This document shows positions 1-12,300 of a stretch of 64,000 nt of DNA, in pieces. The position numbers were made by a program, and so were the translations under genes. The stretch spans positions 62,001 through 126,000 of the forward strand of contig JAPVLO010000997.1 in the NCBI GenBank assembly GCA_027257055.1, written 5' to 3'. The DNA comes from Cephalopachus bancanus. Its lineage: Eukaryota > Chordata > Mammalia > Primates > Tarsiidae. The stretch's first letter is position 1. Each line of letters opens with the position of its first letter. The notes under the pieces were generated by a model, which did no database searches, was not told the origin of the DNA, and saw only the letters and a list, made by a program, of their open reading frames with translations.

Positions 1-673
1 TGGCCTCCTTTTCTGTAGGGACAAAAGGAAAAGCGGAGGGGAGCACGCAAGTGCTGGATCCAGAGAGAGCGGGTGGCACCTCTTACTTCCGCAAGGGGAG
101 AGCAAGAGTTGCACCCATGGGTGTTGTCATGGCCCATGCCACTCTGGTACCTGATGGGGTCAGCTCAAGTGCCTTTAGGAGGAAACTTGGGTGAGAGTGG
201 CCCATGAAGCCCTCTTCTTTTTTGGGCAACTGATCTTGGAGTTAATTTGTGGCTACCTCGCTGCCACTGACTCAAGCCAGACAGAGGTGTTGAGCAAGGA
301 GTCGTGGATGTCCGAGTGGTTCTCTTTTCTCGTGCCCTCTTAGGAACAACCCAAGACTAGTCCCAAGTTGGGTAAACAGCTGTTCAAGAAACAAATGTGT
401 GGTCTTCTGCCATGACTGGCAGTAGGAGCTGTTCTCCCGCTCCAAGTCCTATCACTGTATTCGGGCAGAGAAGACAGGGGGTCTGTCCTTTGGTCCCAAA
501 GAACACGATCTTGGCTCTCTCCTTGATGGCCATCCCTACCCAACAAGGCATGGGGGAGGGGTGTTGCAGAGAAAGACTGAAGAACCTACTGTAGGTTTTA
601 TTCTGAACCATATTCTTTGCTCCTCTCTGCTCCAACACCACCACCTTGTCCACCCCCCAAAAAGCAATCAGGG

Positions 674-675
<2 letters not shown>

Positions 676-727
<52 letters not shown>
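676..727 (+). repeat. (TG)n microsatellite
   Basis: About 26 perfect TG units, inside the probable ZNF740 3' UTR. Confidence 0.95.
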
Positions 728-2550
728 TGTGATTGTTGGTGTTCATGTGCTTGGAGGAGATGGCCTGTTACTGAGCCAAACCCTTCTCTGGCCCCTCACC
801 TTAGGGAAGGCTGAGCAGAAAACAGCCACCTCCTGCCCAAACCTGAAGGGTGCTTAAGATCCCAGCAGGAGCTGAGGAACACAATTTAGGAAACAGGAGG
901 GCTTTGTTTTGGAGGGATTTTTTTTTTTTTTAATTGACTCACCAAACTGTTGGTTAGGGCATTTCTATTCCACGCCAGGGCTTGTGAACATAAATTTTTC
1001 TAAGGTAAAATAAACCCTTTCTTCCTGCTAAAGAAAAGATCCTTGTGGGAAGTTCTGGGTTTGGTTGACCTTCACTGTGGCCTGCCCTGACCCGTCCCCC
1101 AGAGAGGGATGAGGAGATAACTACCTTAGGAATCATGGAGACTGGTAAACCTGAGCACCAGACTGTTGGGGGTGGGGGGGTTCTGAGATGCAGCCTTCTG
1201 GAAGTGTGACTCCATTTCCCAGAAAACGTAGGGAAGGGATGGCAGCAATTGCTGGCTGTTAACCTATTCCTGGGAGATGGGACTGGGAGTCGTCCTTGCC
1301 TCTGGTATAAGTATTTCAGGGAGAAAAAGGGATTTCCCCTGGCAGTATCTGCAACCCACTGGGCTGACACTGCGGACCGTTTGCTGCTGTGTACTCTTCT
1401 GGCTTTATGCTGACACTCCCATTTGATGTGGTCCAGAACTTTGACCTCAGTCCTTGGATCTGCCCTGCGGTCATTGCAAGCAAGGGCACCTTTCTGCATG
1501 TGAGCCAGCCCCTTCCTATTAGAGAGCTCTGCTGGGGCTGGGATTTTTCTGTCATTCACTGCTGGGAGGGTTGACCCCACATCTCCCAGCACTCTCTAGA
1601 CCACCATTTTAAACATTTAGAAAACTGTCCTCCCAAAAATGCGCTAGAAAATGGGAGGCCTTACTCCTGCTGCTTGCAGCTCATCTCTTTGGGATGGGGG
1701 GGTGTGGAGATAACCATCTGCATGACTAGGCCCCGTGTGTACCACCATGTACTAGGTCAGAAGGTGCCCTGCACCCAGCAGACCGTGGCTTCCTGCCCAT
1801 GTGGGAGGGAGGGAAACTCAGTGTGGATGTGCAGAAAGCCATAGCGGACCCCCTGCCAAGGGTTGGTGGTGGCCCTTGAGCAGGCAGTTCTTTCAGGTGT
1901 TGGGGTGCTGATGTTCTGGGGCAGTGGGCATGTGAGGAGAGAGGAGCAAAGCGGGTAGTGAAGTGGCTTACCACCCCAAGGGGCCAAGTCCCCCTGCATC
2001 CCAGGGAACCACAGAGGCTCCTGGCCAGCACGCACCCCTCCTTGCTGGGGTGGGCCTAGCACTGGAACAATGCCAGTGCTTCAGCTGTGTGGGGAGTCAG
2101 GGCAGGCTCTGAGACCAGCCCATGGAGTCCGGACTGGGGGAGAGTTGTGCCGGTTCCTGGGTGGGGCTGCTGCACCAGTCCCCACCATCCCTGCCCCGCA
2201 CCACACGTCTTTTCCGTCCACCCCAGCAGCCTCGTCATCACTTAGCTACGGATTTAGCCCCGCAGCTTGACATTGGAGGGTCAGCTGAGGGGAGTCCCTC
2301 TGTGACTTGAGCCCCTCCCCAGATGCGCTCTGCCTCTGCTGTGGCCCTGGGGCGTTTGTCTTCAACTCTCCCTTTCCTGTCCTTCCTCTCCACTCTTTTT
2401 TTTTAATATACTTATTTTGCTATGGGGGAGGGGGATATCAAATGGACAAGATCACTTTTAAATGGTAGTTTTTATAAGATGTTATAAACTTGTATCTTTT
2501 TACCATTAAAGTGCAGTGTATGTTCCTTCGTGATATATTTAGGATATTTA

Positions 2551-2556
2551 AATAAA
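2551..2556 (+). terminator. ZNF740: Candidate ZNF740 poly(A) signal
   Basis: AATAAA hexamer on the plus strand in an AT-rich setting, about 440 bases before the ITGB7 poly(A) signal on the other strand. This fits convergent gene ends. An ATTAAA about 45 bases upstream is the alternative. Confidence 0.45.
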
Positions 2557-2989
2557 AGGAAAATGGGGCTTTTCTACATACTATCTCCTCTTTGGGAAGA
2601 ACATCCTCTGGAAAACTTTTTCCGAGTGGTTTTCTTTTTTTCTCCCTCATATAGCACACCACTTCAGTTCCTATAAACCATTTTTAAACTCACCCTCACA
2701 GAGGAGCAACAAGTAGAAGCAATAGCATCAGGTTCGAACAGGAGCCAAAAGACGTGCAGCAGGGCAATGGGGTGAAACACCACCAGATGCAGTGTTCCCC
2801 AAGTGTGGGCTATGGCCCTCCTGCCTCAGCGGCCCCTGGGAATTCACAGCCCTCTCCAAACCTGGTTCCAGACAGCACCTGGGGTCCCCTGCACCTTCAG
2901 GCTTGCGCTCCTCTGCCTGCCCTCTGGTAGTGAGGAGGGTGGATGTGAGCTTTTCCTGAGCCTTGGCCTTGGTAAGATAAAGCTGAATG

Positions 2990-3236
2990 GCGGCTGTGGG
3001 CTGAGGTGAGACTTTATTGTATATTTGGTGGGTGGGGCCCACTCTTTGAGGCACGGAAGCAGGGTCACAATTGTAGGAAGCAGCCTGTTGGGTGTCACTC
3101 AAGGCTAGGTGGAGACCACTGCTCAGCAGTGCATGAGTCCCCTGCCAGGTTCCAGCCTGAGAGACCCAGCCTTCCCCCACCTCCAATTCCCGCTGTCCTC
3201 CCAGAAAGAAGAGGCCGGATGACATGCTGCCCTCCT
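2990..3236 (-). other. ITGB7: ITGB7 3' UTR
   Basis: Sequence between the ITGB7 stop codon and the expected cleavage site about 15-25 bases past the AATAAA. It is short (about 245 bases) and free of SINEs. Confidence 0.75.
3013..3018 (-). terminator. ITGB7: ITGB7 poly(A) signal
   Basis: The minus strand reads AATAAA about 220 bases after the ITGB7 stop codon. It is followed by a GT-poor, then CA/GC-rich stretch. Confidence 0.8.
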
Positions 3237-3317
3237 TCAGAGAGCAGGACTGTCTGCCTCCTGAAAGCGGGGATTGATGATGGTCGTGATGGCACTTTTG
3301 TAGAGAGGATTGTTGTC
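3237..3317 (-). CDS. ITGB7: ITGB7 coding exon 14 (end of cytoplasmic tail)
   Basis: The acceptor TTTTCCCAG precedes GACAACAATCC. The exon encodes 26 residues plus TGA. It carries DNNPLYKSA and [10 protein letters not shown], the membrane-proximal NPxY and distal NPxF motifs that recruit talin and kindlin. The exon is 81 bases and enters in phase 0, as required after exon 13. Confidence 0.95.
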   Translation of the reverse strand, partial: DNNPLYKSAITTIINPRFQEADSPAL

Positions 3318-6300
3318 CTGGGAAAAGATATCGTAAACCATGAGGAAATACTCCAGGGTTCCTTGTCCCCCTTTTCGTTTTTTAGTTGGAATCTCACTTT
3401 GTCATCTAGGCTGGAGAGCACTGGCACACTCATGCCCACCACAGCCTTGACCTGCTGGGCCCAGGCAATCCTGCCTCAGCCTTTCAAGTAGCTGGAACTG
3501 CAGGCACATGCCACCACGCCCAGCTAATTTTTTTTTTTGAATTGGAGTCTCACTCTGTTGCCCAGACTGGAGTGCAGTGGCCGCTCCCGGCCACCGCAGC
3601 CTCAACCTGCTGGGCTCCGGGGATCCTTCCACCTCAGCCTTCCAAGTAGCTGGAACTACAGGCGCGCTACCACGCCTGGCTGATTTTTTGATTTATTGTA
3701 GAGATGAGGTCTCGCCAAGTTGCCTAGGCGGGTCTCGAACCCGCGGGCTCAGGCAATCCACTCACCTCAGCCTCCCAAAGTGCGGGATTACAGGCTGAGC
3801 CACCAAGCCCTGCTAATTTTTTTTTTTTTTAATTGAGATGAGGTCTCGCCAAGTCACCCAGGCTGGTCTTGAACCCGTGGGCTCAGGCAGTCCTCTCACC
3901 TTGGCCTCCCAAAGTGCTGGGACTATAGGCCTGAGACTCCATGCCTGGCCTTTTGTCCCCTAATGTAGGCCAACCAATGACTTGATCTGGGTTCGAGGAA
4001 CTGATGGGAGTTAGAGAAACTGATCAAGTTTGGAGGGGATGGAGGCCACCTAGGTGGGAGGAGGCGGGGCTGGGCACAGAGTGGGGAAGCAGAGAGCAAA
4101 CGGGGCCCAACCAGGAAAGCAAGGAAAGCCAGCCCTGCGGGGTGGGAGGCAGTCGCACCTGCTTCCAGGTGAGTTGCTGCTGCTCTTTCTCAAAGCGATT
4201 GTATTCCCGGCGGTCGTAGATTTCCACCGAGAGCCGGTAAGCCAGGACCAGCCCCAGCCCCACTGCTACGATGCCCCCCACGCAGCCCAGCACAATGGCC
4301 TGGGTGTGGTCTGCTCCCTCTGTGAGGAAGAGACAGAACACAGACTTCTGCAGACTGGGCACAGGGACCGAGCCACAGCGGCCCACGATGTGTGCTGCCT
4401 CTCCAACCCTCTCTGTCACTGAGGGCGAAGGGAACCAGCAGGGTCCATGGTTGTCCTCACAGCCCAGGGCCTTGGCCACTTGCCTCCTCCTCTGCCTTTG
4501 TCCTCGACTCAGCTCTGCCTCGCCCCCCCGCACCCCCACCTGGTTTCCTGTTATCTTCACCACCTCCTGCCCAAGCTCTGAACCCTGCCCATCAAACTCC
4601 CAGGACTCGTCAGCCATGTCCCTGGTGTCTCCGCCCACTCACTCTCTTGGGGTCTCACTCTCAGCACAACCCTGCCTCCGGCTTTCTCCTCCACTGAGAA
4701 GAAGAACAGCTGGTTGTCCAGGGTCCTCTCCTTGCACCAGCCGTCATCCAAGACAGGGTCCGAGGCCAGGGTCATGTTGACGTGGGCACAGACCCTACTG
4801 CAATTGGTGGCCAGGGGGCCAGTCCCAAAGGCCTCACACTCGGCACAGTCCCTGTGTGGTGGATGCAGGAAGTCAGCTGGGCAGCTGTCACCCACTGACC
4901 CTTACCCACCACACGCAGGAAGGAGGCAGGCGGGAGCGGCTCAGCGAGCCCTACTGTGCCCCTGCTCCCAAGACTCAGGCCTGAGGCCTCACCTGTATCT
5001 CTCACATGGTGTCTTGCAGCCTGGGCACTGGTCACACAGAGCACCGAAGTAGCCGTCCGAGCATTGGCAGCGGTTGCATTTGCAGTGTCCGTGTCCACTG
5101 CAGAGCCCTCCCTCGGGACTGACACAGCTGTCCTCGTCCCCGCTGCACTCACACGCTCTGCCCGTGCGGTTGGCACGACAGTGACACACCCCGCACTGGC
5201 AGCTGCCGAAGCCTGGGTAAGAGTCACGCACAGGGTGACCACCATTCTCGCCACACTCAGTCGGCCATCACGTACACCACAGCCCCGAGCATCCAGTCAC
5301 TTTCAAGTGCGCCAGACACACGCTCACCAGACCAGAATTCCCACCGTTCGCCCTCAGTGCCACGGAGCTCCCAGAGCCTAAGCGCCTTGGGAGGGCCTCT
5401 CAGAGCCTGCCGCCCCCCCATGCTCCAGGTACCTCCACAGAGGATGCCCTCGTGGCGCTCACAGCTGGCGTCATCGCACTCGCACAGGCGCCCGGAGCTC
5501 TGTCCACTGCAGCTGCAGCGTCCGCACTGACACTGGCCCTTCCCACTGCACAGAGGCCCTGTCCCGTTGGGGGCCCGGCACCCAGCTTCCAGGTCCAGGG
5601 AGGACAACTCGGCCTCGGAGCACTCACAGAGCCGACCCAGGCGGCCGGGCACACAGCTGGGAGGGGAAGGCAGAGGAGAGAGAACTGGGTCAGGGAGTTG
5701 GACCACTCCTGACCTGTCCCTCCCAGTATCCTCTCAACAAATTCTCGAAAGAGCCGGGCTCGGTGGCTCAGCCTGTAATCCCGCGCCTTTGGGAGGCTGA
5801 GGTGAGTGGATTGCCTGAGCCTGCGGGTTTGAGACCCGCCTGGGCAGCGAGACCTCATCTCTACAATAAATCAAAAAATCAGCTGGGCGTGGTAGCGCAT
5901 GCCTGTAATTCCGGCTACTGGGAAGGCTGGGGCGGAAGGATCGCCGGAGCCCAGCAGGTCGAGGCTGCGGTGGCCGGGAGCGATCACTGCACTCCAGTCT
6001 GGGCGACTGAGTGAGACTCCAACTCAAAAAAAATAAAATAAAATAAAATAAATAAATAAATAAATTCTCGAGAGTTAGAGCAAGACGAAGGGATGCCAGG
6101 GTAGAGTGGGGCACCGAGGGATGGAGGAGAGGAGGGACCTCTGGTCAAGGGGAGGGCCTGGGCACATCTGGGAAGCTTCGGGGGATGAAATTCAGGGGCG
6201 AGTCCTGGGCTATTCAGGAGGCACTCGTGGGAGGGCAGAGAGCAGAGAGCAGGAAGGCAGGGCTGGCCGCCTGTGGGGACCCAATGGTGTCAACGGAAGA

Positions 6301-9300
6301 GGAGACCTCACCTGCACACCCCACACTGTAGGTGTCCCTGGCCGTCGCTGCAGTGGGGAGCCTGGGGCTGGGTGTCACTGCAATTACAATCACACAGCGT
6401 GTGCAGCTCCACAGCCAGCTCCTCTGAGAAGCCAAGGGCCCGGAGTCGCAGGAGATGCGGCTCCGGGAGGCAGTGGGTGGCTTGGAGAGTAACCCAGAAA
6501 TTCACCTGAGGACAAGGGAGGCGGGACTCAGACCAGGATTATACATGCATGTGTGCACAGTCCCCCACCCCCAGCCCACCAATCATCCAGAACCCTACAC
6601 CTTCGTAAATGAAGGGGTAGAGTCATGATAACGCCCATCTCCTAGAAACAGAGAGGACGGGCTGGGCACAGTGGCTCACGCCTATAATCCCAGCACTTTG
6701 GGAAGCTGAGGTGAGAGGATTGCCTGAGTCCACAGGTTCAAGACCAACCTGAGCAACATGGCGAGACCTCATCTCTACAATAAATCGAAAAATTAGCCGG
6801 GTATGGTGGAACATGCCTGTAGTTCCAACTACTTAGAATTCTGGCTGAGGTGGAAGGATCTCCTGAGCCCAGCAGGCCAAGGCTGCCGTGGCCGTGAGCA
6901 TACCATTGCACCCCAGCCTGGGCGACGGAGTGAGACTCCGACTCCAAAAAAAAAAAGAAACTGAGGACACCACTCAGTAGCCCCCGCAGGACAGACGGAG
7001 GCCCGCACCGCCCTGGGCCTGCTCCCCATGTTCCCTGCCTGCTTTGACCTCCCATTCCCACCCCCACCTCCCTCCTTCTGCCTGTCCTGGCCAGCTCTCA
7101 CCGTCTGGTTGGTTCGGACATGGCTGCATTGTCCTCGATTCTCAGCCTTACCCTCCCTCGTCTCAGGACCCTCACACTGGGATTTGTAAGAGATCTGGAC
7201 CCCAGGGGGGAGTGAAGAGTGTTCAAGGGTCACAGTGGATGACAGGCTCTGTGGGAAGAGAGACGGAGGAACCCCATGAGAGCAGGACCCCCAGCCTCCA
7301 TGCCCTCTCCAGGCGGTCCCAGCTCTACCACATCCTGCCTCTGGGGCTCCTCCCATTCTTCTGCCCAGTCGGGAGGCCTGTCTGAAGGAAGGACCCGTGA
7401 CACCCTTCAGCGGAACACAGGGATCCAGAGGCCTCTGAGAGAGCATTTCAGCGCACCTGCCAGGGAGGGCCCCCTGGGGGTCAGGGGCTGGCCAGGCGCT
7501 GTAAACAGGCAGTGACTGTGTTTGTGAAACCCCAAACAGGGACACATAACCTGGATACATGCAGGGTCTAAGAAGCAGACTCATTACACTGAGCTTGTCC
7601 TGGAAAATTTGATACTGTCTCCAATTTTTTTGCATGGGTTTAGGACACAGTCCCTGTCATCAAGAAGACTATAGTCGCTGGACGTGGTGGCTCACGCCTG
7701 CAATCTTTGGAAAGCCAAGGTGGGAGGCTGAGGTGGGAGGATTGCTTGAGGCCAGGAGTTCAAGATCAGCCTGAGCAACATAGTTAGACCCTGTCTTTAC
7801 AAAAAAATAAAATAACTGCTGAGTGTGGCCGCATGTGCCTGTAATCTTAGCTACTCCGGAGGCTGAGGCAGGTGGACCATTTGAGCCCAAGACATCAAGG
7901 CTGCAGTGAGCTGTGATCACACCACTGAACTCCAGGCCGAGTGGCAGAGCAAGACCCTGTCTCAAAAAATTAAATAAAGAAGCCTACAGTCTAGTTGAGG
8001 AGATAAAACCTAAACCCAAGAAACACAAGAATTTTTGTGGGCTGGACTCGGTAGCTCAGTCTGTAATCCCAGTACTTTGGGAGGCCGAGGCGAGTGGATT
8101 GCCTGAGCCCGCGAGTTCAAGACTGGCGAGACCTTGTCTCTACAATAAATCAAAAATTAGCTGGGTGTGGTAGCATGCACCTGTAGTTCCAGCTACTTAG
8201 AAGGCTAAGGCGAAAGGATTGCCAGAGCCCAGGCAGGTCAACGCTGAGGTGGCCATGAGCGTCCCACTGCACTCCAGCCTAGGTGACGAAGACTCCAACT
8301 CAAAAAAAAAAAAGGGGGGCCGGGCTCAGTGGCTCAGCCGGTAATCCCAGCACTTTGAAAGGCCAAGGTGAGTGGATTGCCTGAGCCTGTGGGTTTGAGA
8401 CCCGCCCGGGCAACTTGGCAAGACCTCATCTCTACAATAAATAAAAAATTAGCCGGGCATGGTAGCGTGCACCTGTAGTTCCAGGTACTTGGAAGGCTGA
8501 GGCGGAAGGATCGCCAGAGCCCGGCAGGTCGAGGCTGCAGTGGCCAGGAGCGGCCACTGCACTCCAGTCTGGGCGACAGTGAGACTCCAACTCAAAAAAT
8601 AAAATAAAATAAAAATAAAAATAATAAAATATCTCTAAATTGTTTTATAAACTTAGTGAAAAAAGACTCCAGGTCTCACATTATTTACATACAGACCGAC
8701 TGTGGATAAATGTCAACCTTTCCATTTGTTATCTGTGTGACCTTGGGCGAGTCACTTAGCCTCTCTATGTCTGTCTCCTCATCTGTAAGACAGGGTTGAT
8801 AAAGCTAGGAAACAGGGGTTTGGGCAGGGTTAATGAAGTAGCAAACAGTACGTGCACCTGTGGCGGCACTTGGCAGGAAATAAAAGCTCAATGGATGTAA
8901 CTTTTCTTTTTTCTTTTTGAGTTGAGTCTCACTCTGTCGCCCAGACTGGAGTGCAGTGGCTGCTCCCGGCCACCGCAGCCTCAACCTGCCGGGCTCCAGC
9001 AATCCTTCCGCCTCAGCCTTCCAAGTAGCCGGAATTACAGGCATGTGCTACCACGCCCGGCTGATTTTTTGATTTATTGTAGAGATGAGGTCTCGCTACC
9101 CAGGCGGGTCTTGAACCCGCGGGCTCAGGCAATCCACTCACCTCAGCCTCCCAAAGGCACAGGATTACAGGATGAGCCACCGAACCCGGCATAACTTTTC
9201 TTTCTTGCCAGAGCAGTCACTTAAGATCTAGGAATGTGGGCTGGGCTCGGTGGCTCAGCCTGTAATCCCAGCACTTTGGGAGGCCAAGGCGAGTGGATTG

Positions 9301-12300
9301 CCTGAGCCCATGGGTTCGAGACCCACCCGGGCAACATGGCAAGACCTCGTCTCCACCATAAATTTAAAAAAAATTAGCCAGGTGTGGTAGCGCTCTCCTG
9401 TAGTTCCTGCTACTTGGAAGGCTGAGGCGGAAGGATTGCTGGAGCCCAGCAGGTGGAGGCTGTGGTGGCCCAGAAGCAAGCCACTGCACTCCAGTCTGGG
9501 ACTCCAACTCAAAAAGAAAAAAAGATTTAGGAATGTGGCTGGGCACGGTGGCTCACACCTATAATCCCAGCAATTTGGGAGGCGGAGGCGAGAGGATTGC
9601 CTGAGCTCAGGGTTTTGAGACCAGCCTGAGCAACATGGCGAGACCTCGTCTCTACAATAAATCAAAATAAGTAACCAGGAATAATGGCACATGTCTGTGG
9701 TTCCAGCTACTTGGAAGGCTGAGGCAGAGGGATCACCTGAGCCCAGTAGGCCAAGGATGCGGTGGTCATGATATATATCCGGGTGTAGTGGTATGCACCT
9801 TTAGTTCCAGCTACTTGGAAGGCTGCGGCAGAAGGATAACCTGGGCGACAGAGCTGAAACTCCAACTCAAAAAAGATTTAGGAAGGGGAGGCTGAGGGAG
9901 TGAGCTGTTAATGGCAGCCCTGTGCAAGCGATAGATAGGAGCCGTGGAATGTTAGGCCAAAACGTGATCATACCTTCTTCCTTCTGCCACCCTCCCCAGG
10001 GCCCTGTTCCCAGTTTCCCCAGAGCCCAGCCTCGCCAGCCTCCCGTCCCGGCCCCTCACGTTGTAGGCGTCCATGATGAGCTGCACCACGTTGCTGGAGT
10101 CCTCACTCAGTTCTCCCACTGCAGACTTAGGAATCAGCTTACTCAGCTCCTGAGTTTGGGGGAGTTGAGGGAAACGGTGGGTCACAGCTGTAGGAAAATG
10201 AGCACCCAGGGGTCTGAAAGGAGGGTATAAGAGGGGCAGAGAATGGGGAAAGCTGGGGTCAGGCTGGGGGGCTCACATGTAGACAATTCTCACCTGGTAG
10301 ACAGGCAGTATGGCACTGGTGACAGCAAAGATGGGCTGGATGTTTGCTGCAGAGAGGGCCTGGGCTACCTGGCCCACGGAGGGGTAGTCCTGGGGCAGGG
10401 AGCAGGGGCAAGGTGAGTGCCCTCTCTCCCACACCCCGCAAGTTCCCCGCAGCCTGGAGATCCAGGAACCAGGGCCCCACCAGTCAGAGGAACCCTGGAG
10501 GCTCAGGAAGGAGTAGGAAGGTGACACAGGTTTCCTGTCTGAGCACCCACTAGGGAGGAAGACAGGCTGTCTACAGGGAGGTCACCAGTGAGGAGTGTGA
10601 GGCAGAGGGCGGGGGTCCCGGCAGGACAGGAGGTGTGGCTCAGATGGGGAGGGGCAGGGTAAGAGCGGGGACTTACAAACTCTGTGCTGCGACTGTAGAG
10701 GCCATTGCTGTCCAAGTGACAGTGACCATCACTGGGCATGAAAATGCCACCCAACTTCCCGTCCCCAGCTGTGTGGAATGTGTCGTCTGAAGTGAACACG
10801 AGGAGCCGGGACACATTTCTCCAGCCAATCTGCTCCTGGGGTGCGGTGGGGGGGAGGCTGTATAAGTGGACATGGCCTTCAAGCTACCCACTAGAGCTAT
10901 AGGGCAAGGGTTTGGCTAGCCTCATTTGGAGTCAGTTTGTACATCCGCCTTGCCTCCCGCTTCTCGCTGCTCCCTGCTCTCCCCAGGCCCCCAAAACAAG
11001 GCCGCTGCCTTCTGATGAACTTGAAAAACACGGCCGGCCTCGGTGGCTCAGCCTGTAGTCCCGCGCTTTGGGAGGCCGAGGTGAGTGAATTGTCTGAGCC
11101 CACGGGTTCGAGACCCACCTGGGCAACTTGGCGAGACTTCATCTCTACAATAAATCAAAAAATTAGCTGGGCGTGGTAGCGTGCACCTGTAGTTCCAGCT
11201 ACTCGGAAGGCTGAGGCGGAAGGATCGCCGGAGCCCGGCAGGTCGAGGCTGCGGTGGCCGGGAGCGGCCACTGCACTCCAGTCTGGGCGACAGAGTGAGA
11301 CTCCAACTCAAAAAAAAAAAAAAAAAAGAAAAAGAAAAACACGCCTCTTCCTCAAGATATTTTACTCCACCAGGCTCAGTGGCTCACACTTGCAATCCCA
11401 GCACTTTGGGAGGCTGAGACAAGAGGATTGCCTGAGCCTAGGCGTTCGAGACAAGTCTAAGCAACTTGGTGAGCCCTCATCTCTACAATAAATTTTTTGT
11501 TGTTGTTGTTTGTTTTGAGTTGGAGTCTCACTCTGTCGCCCAGACTGGAGTGCAGTGGCCGCTCCCGGCCACCGCAGCCTCGACCTGCTGGGCTCCGGCG
11601 ATTCTTCCACCTCAGCCTTCCGAGTAGCCGGAACCACAGGCATGCGCTACCACACCCGGCTGATTTTTTTATTTATTGTAGAGATGAGGTCTCGCCTGCC
11701 CAGGCGGGTCTCGAACCTGCAAGCTCAGTCAATCCACTCACCTCAGCCTCCCAAAGGTGCGGGATTACAGGCTGAGCCATCCAGCCCGGCTTAAATTTTT
11801 TTTTTTTTAATTAGCCAAGCGTGGTGGTGCACGTCTGTGGTTCTAGCTACTTGGAAGGCTGAGGTGGAAGGATTGTTTAAGCCCAACAGGTCAAGACTGT
11901 AGTGGCTGTCAGTGTGCCACTGTATTCCAGTATGCATGACAGTGAGACTCCGACTTGAAAAAAAAATTTTTTTACTCCAATCCACCAGGTAATTGTAAAA
12001 ATAAATGTGCATATTGACTTCACACCAACTTGAATGGATTTAGAATCTATAATACTCAGTGATCTATCACAGAAACAAAGAACAGAGTACCACATGTTCT
12101 TACTCGTAAGCAGAGCCTGAACATTTACCATAATACTACAGAAAGCGATTGGCGGCCAGGCTTGGTGGCTCAGCCTGTAATCCCAGCACTTTGGGAGGCC
12201 AAAGCAAGTGGATTGCCTGAGCCTGCGAGTTTGAGTACCACCTAGGCAACTTGCCAAGACCTCGTCTCTACAATAAATCAAAAATTAGCAGGCGTGCGCC

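Larger units (their letters stand above)
1..2575 (+). other. ZNF740: Probable ZNF740 3' UTR (terminal exon, partial)
   Basis: This non-coding stretch lies immediately tail-to-tail with the ITGB7 3' end. In human DNA that position is taken by the long 3' UTR of ZNF740, a three-finger C2H2 protein. None of the ZNF740 zinc-finger coding sequence or its C-terminus is visible, so the stop codon must lie before the window. A TG dinucleotide array sits at 676-727. ATTAAA near 2505 and AATAAA at 2551-2556 are the candidate plus-strand poly(A) signals. The assignment rests on gene order and the poly(A) signal, not on protein sequence. A 212-codon antisense reading frame at 954-1592 has no recognisable domain. 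Confidence 0.5.

Noticed and set aside
561..857. ORF with a Cys-Val run
   Set aside because: Created by translation of the TG microsatellite; the same applies at 51723, 53726 and 37561.
954..1592. 212-codon open frame on the minus strand
   Set aside because: No recognisable domain, low-complexity-free but unsupported, antisense to the probable ZNF740 3' UTR; most likely chance.
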